Assembly: GCA_030562195.1 (NCBI GenBank)
Contig: JAUJPP010000001.1
Span: forward strand, 11,648,472 to 11,712,471
Direction of reading: 5' to 3'
DNA length: 64,000 bases
From: Nipponacmea schrenckii
Taxonomy: Eukaryota; Mollusca; Gastropoda; Lottiidae
The notes beneath the pieces were generated by a model. The model saw nothing but the letters and a program-made list of their open reading frames with translations, did no database searches and had not been told where the DNA came from. Position numbers and translations under genes: made by a program. This document shows, in pieces, positions 30,701 through 45,700 of this stretch (within the stretch, counting starts at the first letter, position 1; every line of letters begins with the position of its first letter).

Positions 30701-33700
30701 GGATTGATGGAAACATAATCTAAACCATCCTGACCATCTCTGTCAGATACCAGAGAATAAGTCAATGTGTCCTGTGATAAAAAAAAAACATTGTCCAAAT
30801 CAATGTTAATGTTAATCAATGCCTGTTTAGAAATAATATTATATAATAACAATGTATGATGGGAGTTATCAGAATACATTGAATAAATATAAATCAGTTA
30901 GAAATTAACAAATGTTATCATTAGCATTGAAAAACAAACAATTTCATAATCATAACATGTTCTGCCTTATTTCCATGAAGGAAAATGTGAGAAAGATAAT
31001 ACAACTTACATTAGTGTCTGCATCTGAGGCATTAAGTTTTTCAAATCTTCTTCCCAAAGCTAATGTTTCTATCACAGTTGGTGCGTAAGAACTTGGGTTA
31101 AATATAGGTGTTCCTGGATTACGTATAACACTAATAGCACATTGCAATTCTGCACTGACATCAGGCACATTTCTACTGTATGCTTTGATTCGAACCTAGA
31201 ATATCAAGGATGTACATAGACTTAAATATAGAAATGTTAAAACAGAACCCCCAAAAATATCACTCAACTGTGATGTATTGAGAAAACACTATTTTAACAG
31301 TGAAAATTCTTGTTGTATATTGTTATACATACATATATGTATTATTGGACATTTCATTTTTCAAAACTTACAGTGTATTGTTGTCGATATAAGCCATCAC
31401 TTTTCAAGTCTTTAATGATAGTAAGTTGTCCTGAAGTTTCACCAACATCAAAAAATGACTGAGCTGGATAATTTCCAACAATTTCATATACTATATCACC
31501 CTAAAATAAGAAAAGTTACACCATTAGTAAGGTAACATTATCACGTTTAAGTATATACCTATGTCTTGTTTCACTTAATAGCTTTCAGAAAATGAAATGA
31601 ATGCAGTTTTACGTCCTACTCTTCTGCACCTTATGGGCTATTGAAGATGGGAGTAGCTTTCAGAAAGTAATTATCAAGTTAAGCAAGACATAATTAAAAG
31701 GATTGTGTCTAGGATGGGAGATATTAGGCATTGAGCTCAAGTTTAATAAAATTAATGCTGAAGGTTACCTGGTTATCTGAGTCAGTAGCTTCAACAGACT
31801 GGATTACACTACCCACTGTTCTTGTTTCTAGAACAGAGGGATTGCAACTTCCGGGAGTTGGTCTTACAAATCGTGGTGGAGACTGATCTTTAGTGATATC
31901 TACTATTAGGTCTATGGATCTACGATTACTTAGAACAGGTCTGTCTACAACTTCAATGTTAACCTAAAATAGATATACAATTATGGGAATATATAAATAT
32001 AATAATTCATATATAATATTATAAGTATAACAAAATGTGGAACAGAATACAAATACACTACATACAAAGTACAGCAGATCATATTTGGCACTAAATTGAT
32101 CCACAAAAAAAAAGAAAATCATTTTCAATAGTTTAAAACTGCACTAATTTTTAAGAATATGACTTACCCTGAATTGATTTTGAGCAATATTCAAAACTGA
32201 TTTCTTTAAATAAACTTCACCAGTTTTTGGACTGATGAAGAAATATTCTAAAGCATCAGCAGGTCCTGTTATACTATAGGTTAAATCAGTCTGAAATATA
32301 AAAAGGATCAAATTAGGTAACACTATTACAATAAAGTACAATTTCTTATGTTTTGGACTTTATTCAGACCTACGTATAAAGAGTTTTTTATTAAAATTAC
32401 TAAGTTTAGTAAAATGTAGTTTTAGGTCCATGACCATCTAAACAGAGTAAATCTGAAATGTAAGTGAAAAAATTCAAACATTCCATGAAATTTCGGATTG
32501 TACATTAATAACAATGTTCAACAAAGTTTAACTTACATCATCTGAGTCAGTAGCATTGACAGTTTCTACAAGGGAACCTAAAGGTCTTCTTTCATCAAGA
32601 GACACACGATAAGTTGTTTTAACAAATTGTGGTCGACCTTCATTGATATCAGCAGTAATTTGGATATCAGTAAAACTTCTTCTTGAAGGTATTGCAGAGT
32701 CAAAGGCTGCAATACGTAGCTAAAAATATAATAAATACCAGTTCACAAAATTATTTTCAACTTGCATGAGAATTGCACTGGTGATATCTCTTCACTGTGG
32801 TAATTGGCTAAATTGTACTAAAAATATGTAATAGTTTTTTTGTGGATTCCTTGTAAACCAGAACCAGACTCCTATTTCTATTTTACAAAATTTCAATATT
32901 ACTCTGTATATGAAATTAAAAGCAATAAAATAAACTTACCGCCATATTCCTTAGAGGAGCCTTACTAAGAGATTGTGATAAGGTAATTACACCAGTTGTT
33001 CGGTTGATAATAAAATAACCTGTAGCTGGATAATCTCCAACTATTTCATAATTCACAATACCCTACAATAATAATTCAAACTAAATAAAAATCAAGACAT
33101 TCCTTTTGTATTTTCTTCTCCATCCTTTAATCAAACAAAATTGTACAAACACTTATGATTTCACTTCATCATTGGTAAGTAGTAACAACATTTTTCCATG
33201 AAGTCTGAACAGTGCCATTTTTGATAGTGTTGTAAAAATACTTCATCGAAAAAAAATATGTATATAAAATAATTTTCTTACCAATTTGTCTGTATCAACA
33301 GCATTAACGGTGACAAGTGGAAATCCTATGGCTTCTCTCTCACTGATTCTCTGTGGGTTTACAGGAGAAAACACTGGCAGCTGATCAGGTATGATATTTA
33401 CAGTCAATGGTACTGTTGCTTGATTAAATGGATATCTCTGGTCAGTAGCCACAAAGGTCAACTGGAAGATAGACAATAACAGAAATTTAGTGGCAAAGTA
33501 CTTGAATTTACATCATATGAAAATTAAAAATTCCGCATAATCAATAGACACACAAGGCAATAGATCTACCCTTGTCTGAATTACAACAGACTATACAATA
33601 CCAAAATCTTGTTATCTTTTTTTACATTATGTTGAAAACATATTAGAAAAATTTAAGAAAAATATTAAATACACGTAATGATATTATGAGATGATAATGA

Positions 33701-36700
33701 TGGAGGATCAATAAATTTATTACCTGATATATGCGTTGTTGTGCTACGTTGAATGGTCTTGTATGATAAAGAGCTCCAGTAAAAGGATTAACATAAAATC
33801 GATTATCACCTTGGAGACTATATCTTATTAGATCCTTAATAAACAAATCATTTTCAAAAATTATTACATTTTTTCATAGAAAAATATCCATTTTCTCAAA
33901 TAAGAAGTAATTATGGGAACTTTTTCAAACGAACTGAAACCAGATGACTAATTTTGTAGCCAACACATAACCTGCATAACTGTTAGTTGCTAGAGTTGAA
34001 CGAGTTAAATACAAAATTTAAGTATATTTTAACAACTTTACCTGATCACTGTCTGTAGCAATTATGGTGGTCAAATTATTTCCAACAGGTTCATATTCAT
34101 ACACATTAATGGAATAACTTGTTCGATCGAATCTTGGTACACTAGGATTACGAGTGACAAATATAATAACATCAGCTTGTCCTGGATTTTCTGGGAACTT
34201 GTTATCATAAGCTTCTACTTTCATCTACAATAAACAAACACATACCTTATTATAGCGAATATAGTGCAATATATATGAGTGTCAATTATTTAAGCTTTGC
34301 TCAATATACTCAATTTGGATGTAAATTACTTCAATTGAATGGAGTTTTACATTCATCTCCAGTTTTAAAGAAAGGACAATACTAAACACAATGAGATTTA
34401 AATTTTGCCATAAAATTGCTTTACTTTATTCTCTTCAATGTCAAATTGTACGAGATTCTTAACACAAACAGTAGGAAAAAGATGTCTTATTGGTAAAATT
34501 TTAACAGACTTAAAGCAAGTCAACCTTTGACCTACACGCATAAGGTTGAAAATTAAAAGACAAAAAGAGAAAGTAATAAAAGAACAAAATTTCTTACGTC
34601 AAAACGTGAATATGTTGAATTCAATAGAGATGATCTCAGACGTAAATCTCCAGACTGACCAACAGTGAAATAAGCAAGTGCTAGAGAATTACTATCAATA
34701 GCAGCTGGTCTGTATCTTAAAGCTTGTGGACTCTACATATAGAAAGAAAATTATAATTACATACATGAGACAACTGCAAAAAATTTAAAACATGGTCTTA
34801 AAATGTATTTACATAACTTTGATGCATGTTGTCAATGACAATCAATAATAAAAAACTGATCAAGATGGCTAACAATAACATGTATTGAGGAATGTCCCAT
34901 ATAAGTTTGCTCAATATTTAACTTCCATTGAAAACAACATTTGAGTTCAATGACCTAGAACAGGTGTTGCATAAAAATTATTCAGATCACGGATGCAAGG
35001 TACAAAGAACAAAAAAAACGTAAAACAAAACTTCTTAACCTTTATTTTAATCAGATAATAATACATAATCAATAAGTTACTCACAGAAAGATCGTTGTCT
35101 GTAGCCTGTAAGTTTCTAATCAACGTATTGACTGCCATAGTATCAGTGATGTTAATAATTATGGTGGTTGGATTGAAGACTGGTGAACCAGCATCTCTCC
35201 TTACTCGAATAACTACTGTCACTTGATCTGTCCTTTGTGGATTTCTATTATTATCATAGGCAATAACAGGGAACTGAAATATACAGATATTCATCAGAAG
35301 CATATACATACTTCTTCATTCATTCATTCATCTATGAAGGCTGAAACAAATTTTTTTTTATCATATGTGGTGTGGTTGTCCAACACTTTCTTGTAAGAAA
35401 TATATTACTATTCAACAAAATAAGGTTAATATTAGAATTTCTAAAGTGTAACAAATTAAATATTTAGTACAAAACTACTTACACTAAATTGATTTCCATT
35501 TTGAATGTTTCTAGACTTAGTCAAATCGTCCTTAATATAAATTGTACCAGTATTACCATTGATAAAGAAATAATCAGCGGCTTGTCTCCCTTGAACAGTA
35601 TCACCAATTCTATATAATACTAGATCCTGAAAAAACATCAGATATAATATGTTAGGTAAACTTCCTTGTATATTGCAACTCAGTACTCAAGTTTAAATTA
35701 TGTCAATTCAATTTCTAAGAAATATTTCTTAATAATTAAAAATAAATCATACTAAAAAACAGAAAAATGAATTCTTACGCCATCCTGATCTGTAGCATTA
35801 ACATCTAAAACACTGGTAGATATTCTGTCGTTTTCATAGATTTCTTTAAAATAATTCCTGGGATTAAACAGGGGTGCATTAGGATTTCTATTAATAGAAA
35901 TGTATACTGTTTCTCTATCTCTTAAATTTGGATTAGATGTATCAAAGGTTTCTACTAGTAACTGAAAAAACAAAAACAAATAGTATGAGCTTTTAGGAAG
36001 TAAAAATAAGTAGAACATGTTAGTCCTAGTATTTTCAGTATTTTTGTGACTTTTTTTACTTTCAGTTTATTGTGTGTAATACCTCAAGTTCCCACTAACA
36101 AAATGGCTTCATTGGATGATCTGCTGATACCCAAACAAAATCCTTTTAATGCAATATTAATAGGTAGACAACAGCTGTTGGAAATGTTTTAGACTTACTG
36201 TATATACATTAGCTTGGTTTGGATCACTTGCTAAGCTACTAGTTAAAGTAATTTCTCCACTGATTGAATCTAAACTAAAGTAGGTAGAACCAGGAGTGGT
36301 ACCAACAATTTCGTAATTAATAGCTCCCTGGAAAAAAACGAAGCTTGTTAATTCTTTACATCTGCAGTGCTTTGGTCAAAATGTGGAAATTCCTAATGAA
36401 TGGGGGATCAATTGTCATGGAATTTGCAATTTTGTTTAAAACAAAAATTTATAGAAAAAAAACAGAAAAATATTACGCTATATATCTCAATCAATAACTG
36501 GCCTTTGTATCAGCCTCAGATTTTATTTTAACGTTTAAGCAAAATGTCATTTACCTTCAGATCTGTATCATTAGCAAATACTCTACCAACCAATGTGTTT
36601 ACATTTTGATCATAAGATATTCTAAAGTTGTATGGTGTAGATTGGAATTGAGGTCTTGCATCTGAGGGGATTCTAATAATTCTAACTGTTGCTGTAGCAT

Positions 36701-39700
36701 TAGCAGAACGTCCGCGATCTGTGTAAGCATTTATAATAAACTGAAAAACAAAATTGTATACATATCAATGTTTATTCAAGTTTCCATACACATATTGCTG
36801 ATCTGTTTTATACTATCTTGGAATAATAAGTAATTTAATAACTCTAAATATATTAATTTTTAAAAAGCTTACTGTATATATGTCATTGGGCTTGGAGCCA
36901 GTTAATGGTTTTCTTGTATTTAGTAAGCCTGTATCAGGATCCAAATAAAAGTAATCTCGTCCATTTAATGGGGAGGAACTGAGAACCACATATTTCACTA
37001 CATCCTAAAAAAAACAGAAAATATATAGGGATTTAAGGACATGAAATTTTTCTCAAATTTACCAGAGCATTAGGTACTAATATAGGGTCAAAGGTCAAAA
37101 CATATGGATTACCACCAATGCTTGTGTTGATACAATTAACCTACTGAGATTGCATGCCACCAATCGTTACTTTTTAGGACACAAACAATAAAAATGTTTC
37201 AAGTCTTTACAAAATTAAAAGGTTACATGTATAACCTAACAATATCATTTGATTATGGCTGAACCTTTTGTCTTACCACTGACAAAAAGTAAAACTAGCT
37301 GATAAAATAAAGCAGCAACCACATCTATAGGTGATTGAATGTAGAACTAAATTAGACAATTATCTTTACCCCATCTTTATCTGTGGCCGTAATGTTAATA
37401 ACTTGTGTATTGATATCAACTGTTTCTAAAATTTCTTGGTTATAATTCTGTGCATTTATAAATACAGGTCCATTTGGATCTCGATTGATGTAAACAATGG
37501 CTGATGTTGAGGCTTTCCTATCTGGATACACTGTATCAAATGCTTCTAATCTCAGCTTAAAAAAGAAAACCAAATTGACAATAAATTTTTCGAACAACAG
37601 ATTTACAGAAACATTAAAGGGATAATATGTCTTAGAATGAACATAAAATTTGAAAATTTTAAATTTGGTCAGTAAGAGCTCTTTTCATCAGCAAATATAC
37701 CTTCTACCATAAATAACATAGAAAAAAAAAATAAACATATTGACCTTTCTTGAGAACTAAAATTTTATTTTCATGCTAAGACCTATTATCCCTTTAAAGT
37801 TATATATTTGACTATATTTTACAACTGTCGATACAGAAGTCAATTTGTGTTATACTATATATATACAACTATCAATACAGAAGTCAATTTGTGTTATACT
37901 ATATATATATACAACTATCAATACAGAAGTCAATTTGTGTTATATTATATATATATTAATTGCTACTTACAATGTAAGATTTAAGTTGGTTAATTTCATT
38001 TCTGATATCACCAGTCACAGTAATTTGACCATTTTGTTGATTGATGGAGAATAATTGGTTGCCAGGGAAATCACCAACAAGTCTGTATGTAATTTCACCC
38101 TAAAACAAAAAACATGGAACAGATATATGCATAGAGAATTCTTGTTTATGTTATAAAACTGTTTAACACAGAGCGAGAACAATTTTCTCATATTTGAACC
38201 ATGATGCAACATGTGATTTATTTTGTCATAAGTCAGAAGCTGAGAATAAACACATTGCCTATACATCATTTGGCAAAATAAAATTAAAAATAGGCCACTT
38301 ACCACTCTATCTGCATCAGTAGCAGTAGCATTAATAGCTATTGTTCCTTGAGCTACAGTTTCATTAAATGTTTTGGTATATGGTGCTCCAATAAATATAG
38401 GAACTTCATCCAAGTCAACATTCACCCTCACATTAGCTGTAGAAAACTTCGCATTTACAGGGTGATTATCAGTAGCTCTAACTTGCATCTAAAATAAATT
38501 ATTATTTATGTTGGTTTTTTTTTTGTATTAACTGATACTTTCAACCATAGGTAGCAACTGCAGACATCTGGAAAGTCTTATTGCTTTCTTTATTTTACCT
38601 ATTGTTCGTGTACGACTATTCAGTTGTAATAAGCCGTTGCGTGATATGCAATTTTAAAAGTCAACTGATAAAAACTTTCTATTGGAAATTCCCATGACTT
38701 ACATTAAACAATATATTTGGTGTATTTATAAGAGATTTCTTGAGATATATAATACCAGTACTGGAGTCAAGTAGGAAGGTATCACTGGCTGGAGAGGTAG
38801 CTATCAATTGATATTGTATCTTATCCTGAAAAACAAACAAAACAGTGTCAGAATAGTTGATAGTCAACTGCTGAGTCAATATCAAAAGGCTTTATATTTC
38901 TGTATCTATGATATAATTTATATTGTCAAGTGATTTTACATGTACAGTCTGAACACACTGAGCCCCTGTTAATAAGTGGAATCACAAAAGACAGGAGACA
39001 CGTTGAAGATCTCAGTCTGAATATCAGATCTCTTAGTTAGGTAGCACACATCCTAATGAACCACTGGCTTCCATTGGAAACAGATGAAAAAGAACTTACT
39101 CCATCAGGATCAACTGCAGTTGTATTCACAACAGCAATACCAAATTTATGATATTCTGACACAGTAACATTGTAGAAAGATTGGGGCGTAAATTGAGGGC
39201 CAACACCTGGATTTCTATCAATATTTATTGTAACTGAGGCTGGCAGACTGGGGTTTCTTTCTTCTTGACTATCATAAGCTATAACTTGGAACTGAAATAA
39301 TGGAAATAAAATAGATAAAATATACAAAATATAATGTTGAGTTTTCTTTACATTTTAGTCTTTTGTCACACAGCTAACCAATTAACTATATGATACAGTG
39401 TAAGATGAAATATCAAAAATTTCTTATTTATTCCAATCCAGATGCCTCTATTAGGATTTAATACTCAAAACAACCTGAGATAACTCTTGCTAATAGTATG
39501 ATTTCCTATACTATAGATACTACAATACAATGTTTTTAATATAAAAAGGGAAAAACTTACAGTGTATTGTTCTGCTACAGCATATTTCAGACTTCCACGA
39601 AGTCGGATATCTCCAGTAGTTGGATCCAGAGTGAAAAAGGCTGGTCTGGGGTCAACTAATCTGTATCTTATTTCACCCTGTCAACAAAAGGTAGTACATT

Positions 39701-42700
39701 AACACTCAATGAATACCATCAACATTCATAAAATAATTTGATACCAGAGCTGTTTATCAATTATAACAGGCTATAGGAAATTTCAAACTATCAAAATGAA
39801 TAGTAAACAATTTGCTTAAAAAAATATATAGATAACTTGAGTCCTACATTTCTTATAAAATGTTAGACATTTCAAACCATATGTGTGTTTCATTATTGGT
39901 TATATCAAATTTTATTTATTATAATATAAGTTTATACACAAATAATTATAAATGTACATGTAGGCCTACTATGATATGTATACAATAATCATGATACAAA
40001 TTATTATTTGTTATTATTTATTCCTAAATAGTCACCAGGTTTTGAAACCAATTACTATTCCCATGACATGTAAATAGTCACCAGGTTTTGAAACCAATTA
40101 CTATTCCTATGACATGTAAATAGTCACCAGGTTTTAAAGACAATTACTATTCCTATGACATGTAAATAGTCACCAGGTTTTAAAGACAATTACTATTCCT
40201 ATAACATGTAAATAGTCACCAGGTTTTAAAACAATTACTATTCCTATGACATGTAAATAGTCACCAGGTTTTAAAGACAATTACTATTCCTATGACATGT
40301 AAATAGTTACCAGGTTTTAAAGACAATTACTATTCCTATGACATGTAAATTGTCACCAGGTTTTAAAGACAATTACTATTCCCATGACATGTAAATAGTC
40401 ACCAGGTTTTAAAGACAATTACTATTCCTATAACATGTAAATAGTTACCAGGATTTAAAACAATTACTATTCCTATGACATGTAAATTGTCACCCGGTTT
40501 TAAAGACAATTACTATTCCTATGACATGTAAATAGTCACCAGGTTTTAAAGACAATTACTATTCCTATAACATGTAAATAGTTACCAGGTTTTAAAACAA
40601 TTACTATTCCTATGACATGTAAATAGTCACCAGGTTTTAAAGACAATTACTATTCCTATAACATGTAAATAGTTACCAGGTTTTAAAACAATTACTATTC
40701 CTATGACATGTAAATTGTCACCAGGTTTTAAAGACAATTACTATTCCTATGACATGTAAATAGTCACCAGGTTTTAAAGACAATTACTATTCCTATAACA
40801 TGTAAATAGTTACCAGGTTTTAAAACAATTACTATTCCTATGACATGTAAATAGTTACCAGGTTTTAAAAATAATTACTATTCCTATTACATGTAAATAG
40901 TTACCAGGTTTCAAAAACAATTCACTAGTCTTAAAACATGTAAATCTTCATCAGTAATAATAATAAAGGGTACCTTGATATCTGTATCTGTAGCATTGAC
41001 TGACAGAATAAAGGTACCATCTAAAGTGGTGTCTGGTATTCTTGTAGTGTAGCTTCTGGTTGGGATAAATACTGGAGGAACAGCTGTTCTATCTATATTG
41101 ACAATTACATTAACAGACACACATTTTCTAGGTATACCAGTATCACAGGCCTGTACTACCATCTACAAAATACAAAACAATACTGTTTCAAATCTGTACC
41201 ACTTAGAACATACCACATAGAATTACTAAGTGCCACAAGCCATGGTGTCCTTACTCCTTCCTATTAACCTAATGCCATTATTGAACTACTGACATAATCT
41301 GTATCACAAAGCTTTAAACTTACATCAAATCTATTTATGTTGGTGCCCAAAACCGAAGTTTGCAGTTTTATCATGCCAGTTCTTGAGTCAATGAAGAAAA
41401 AGTTGGATGGACTGCTGACAAGATTACGTTGACTTTCTTCATTGGAGATAGCATACCGTATTTGATCCTGTTTTATTAAAAAAAAATAAATCTCTTTATT
41501 AAAGTTAGTGAATGTGCCCACTAAGACATGCTATGAGTAAAACATACCAAAGAAACTTCTGTTTTCATTCACAGAAATTCCTTTATCATCAGAAGGTCAA
41601 ACTCTTTTTTAAAACTAGGTGTCCTGTGTGCTTTCGATTTCTGAAAAGGTTCCATCTGTTAAGATTCTGATACCCAGATATCTCAAATTCAAACAAAATT
41701 TCTCATCTTTTCCTTTCTCTGTCATTTTGAATTCTGTCAACACCCATTTGTTTCAGTGCAGGTAAAGAGGCATGCTGCTGTTGTAATAAGCACAAGTTTT
41801 TGTCTGCTTACCCCTGGATCAACATCTGTTGCTGTTACATTGACAACATCAGCAAGTACTGGATGATCTTCTGGTATAGACACATTATATGATGATAGTA
41901 GCCACCTTGGCGAGTTAGGATTTCGTAAAACATTGATTACTAACGTCACTGAAGCAAATAATTCAGGTCTGGCACTGTCATAAGCTCTAAATACCATCTG
42001 TAAAAAAAAATAAAAAGTTTATATTTCTGAAATAATTATTTTTTCATTATTTAATTGGAGTTAATTTTTCATCGTATCAATAGCAACAACATTTTTCTCC
42101 TATTTGATTTTGAAATGTTGAGGAATAATTTACTCCCCCAGGCGTGGAACATAAGAACTACTGAGTAAGCACTTTTCTGTTTCTGCCATTTGACTTGCAC
42201 CACTGACAAGGGGAAAATATTTTGTATAATCCCAATTGGCTAATGAACTATTTAATTCCACTGCAATAAAATCCAAAACAATCTTATATTACAAACCTCG
42301 TATTGTTCCTGTCTATTAGCATCAGACTTTAAGCTGTTCGAGATTGTTACATTACCTCTACCATTGATGACTGGTCCTAATTTGAAGAAATTAGGAGCTG
42401 GATAATTTCCATCAACCTTAATTTCCAATTGCCCCTGAAATTTTCATAAATAAATTCAAGAATAATTTTACATGATATAGCCATTTATATATGCATGTGA
42501 CGTGATCTATTGCGTTTACACACCATGATGACATTTTTATTAAAACAATTTCACTGTTTTACATGACTGGTTATATGAATTTGCCACAAATCTTAGATTG
42601 TGTCATTGTTGTGCCTACATCACAATATCATGTTTCAAACTACAGTTTATAAAAAAAAACAGGAAAAAAAAAAGACAATTTGTGTAACTACCTTATTGAA

Positions 42701-45700
42701 GGCAGTAATAGCAGAAATGTAAAAAAAATTGGTATAGTATCTCTTACTTCCATTTTCTGATTGAATTTGTATGATATGATACTTACAGTTAATTGTGTGT
42801 CTGTAGCCTCAATGGTTTTAATAACAGTGTCAACAGCATTGTTTTCATTGATATTGACTACGTAGTACAGACTGTTAACTAATGGATCAGGCACAAACTG
42901 TGGTCTAGAATTATCTCGTAATACAGTTATTTCAACTCTTGTTCTAGCCGTCTCAGCTCGAAGAACAAAATTGTCAGAGGCAACTACATTCATCTGTAAA
43001 AATCAAATGGAGAAAGTGAAGTATTAACATGGAATGCTGACAATTGTTTCTTAAACCAGGCTTCTAATGGTGTTCTAAGCAGATTGATCAATAGCAATTT
43101 CTTGATGGGATCTGTTTTTACTTACAATATACAAAGTCTTGGTGGCAGGATATAATAGTTTTGAGATCGATATTTCACCAGAAACTGGATTCAAATAAAA
43201 TAATGAAACTGTATCAGCATCGCCATCTGAGCGGTATGTAACTCTGTCTCGCTAAAATAGAAAAGGAAACAGAAGTTTTCAATAGATCAATACTAATATA
43301 AATACTCAAAGTTGCTACAAAAGGAATATGTACCAAATGGTCAAAGAGGATCGTCAAGCTTTTTACATCAAGTTTTTATAACATGGCACATTGCACAGCA
43401 AATCATATATTTTGAAAAATCTGAAATAAGCTGAAGATAGAAATTACCTGATCAGCGTCTGTGGCATTGACTTGAATGATCACCTTACCAAGTGGTTCTG
43501 TCTCATTAATAGTGACCCGATAGGGAATAACTCCATTAAATTGAGGTCTAAATTCATTGCGAGTAACAGTTATAACTAATGGAGCAGTGACACTATCTTG
43601 TGGATAAGCACTGTCGTAGGCTTTAATTCGCAGCTGAAATATCAAATCAAATTATCATAATCACATGAAAAGAAATTGTTTGATTAAAGTGAAATGGCAG
43701 AATAGAGTGTGACCATAATAACTTTTTTTTTATTCCAATTGATTTATTTAACATTGATATAAGGATTGAAAATGATTAAAGTTTCTTTCAACTCACTGTG
43801 TATTGTGTAACTGTTGGGTCAGACAAAAGACTATTTCTCACTGATATTCTACCAATGGCTGGATTATTGACCTCATCCAGTTTGAAGAAAAAGGGTGCTG
43901 AACCCTCTCCAATGATCTCATATTTCAATTGTCCCTAGAAACCAAACATCAATTATTCATTGGTGAGGAAAATAATGGCTAACTTAGAAACTATCAGTTT
44001 CTCTTCTAGTAATTGTAGATTGCTTGGAGATTTTAAAGAAACATGTCAGACAAATTCAAAATCCAAATTATCTTTTGCAGACTTAGATACAATAATCTTA
44101 CATGTTTAATATTTAAAATAGTAACTACCAAAAATTTCAAAAAATTTCAAAGAATTGGCTACTCACCACCAAATCACTATCAGTAGCAGAGACATTTCGG
44201 AAATTAAATCCAACTGGGTTATTTTCAGATATAGTAACAAATCCTGGTCCAATATTTAATATTGGGGTATTTGTATTTCTCTCAATATTAACAATCACTA
44301 CAGCTGTATCTCTCTTCTCAGATTGCAGTCTCTGATCTCGCACTCTGACAGTCATCTAGAATATGAAAGTTCATGAGTATTCTAAACTAACGCAAAAAGC
44401 TGAAGGAGTCTTTGGTTTCTTTATTGTTGAATCACAACATCTCCAAACGAGAAATTTGATTACATTATGAACGTGACAACAATTTAAACTTTTGGGACGC
44501 GGCTTTGATTGTAGAAGAACTGGAAGTCTCATTTAATTCTGATAGGTAACTGAAATTCCACTTTTACATCAAATATATAGGTAATTATATTCTTCTGCAG
44601 AAATTCAAATGGGAGTATCTTTCTTTAACTGGCCATAATTTAAAGAAAGTTTGAAAAAAGTTCTTATATGACTTGTCTTGTACTGTGCAAGTGCATCAGT
44701 ATATTTCAAATGTTAATATTAAACTACAATCAAAAATATTAGAGTAGAAAATTCCTTACTTCATATCTGTTATCAGGGGCATTGGTTAAACTTGAACGGA
44801 TTGTGATTATTCCAGTATCTGGATGAACTTGGAAATATTGTAAAGGTGAGTTGGACACAGCATTTCCGATAAAATCATATCGCAATGTATCCTGAAGTAA
44901 CAAATAAAAAAATTATCTTCATGTTAGATAATAATAGCTTTCAATCATATAGATCTATGTCAATCTAATTTCAGATTTTTACCCGGGCAAAGATTGTTTG
45001 ACCAGCGCATTTAAATCAGGTCTAGGATAGAATATGTTACGGCCTTTCCAATTGTTGTGGAATGAAACCTAGTTAAAATTAAGGTCTTAATCATAGTTTT
45101 TCTATAGAATGAACATTGTAATCTTTAAAAAAAATTTCAAGCAAGTACTATATGACTAAATTTTCCAAAACAATGAGTTTTGTTAATTGGCACAATATAG
45201 AGTTTAAAACAATGTCATTTTGTTTTTGAAGCAAAGAGATAAACTTACACCATCATTATCTACAGTGGATACATTAAATAACACTGTACCAACAGGTGTT
45301 AACTCATTCTTGGTTGTTTCATATCTATCTTGTGCAAAGCTAGGACCAGAAGGATTTCTTTCAACATTTACTGTAAGAGTTGCTGTAGCCACTTTACCAG
45401 GTCTGACGCTATCATACACAGTTACTACCACCTATAAACAAAATAACAGTTTAGTTTATTTCCAATATACAAACACTTACTAACAGTGGCAACTGAATTT
45501 GACAATTTTAAGCAGATATTTTTACATTGAGATTATGCACACTGTCCTCTTTATATATGGGAAATCTAAGTAGTGACAAACTCAATCAAGATCTAAATCT
45601 TTTTCAGTTTCAAATTACTAATATGTATTAAACACAAACAAAATCTTCATTTGACTATTGAAATGATGACAGTCTGTCTGCCATGCTTTCTTTTGAATTG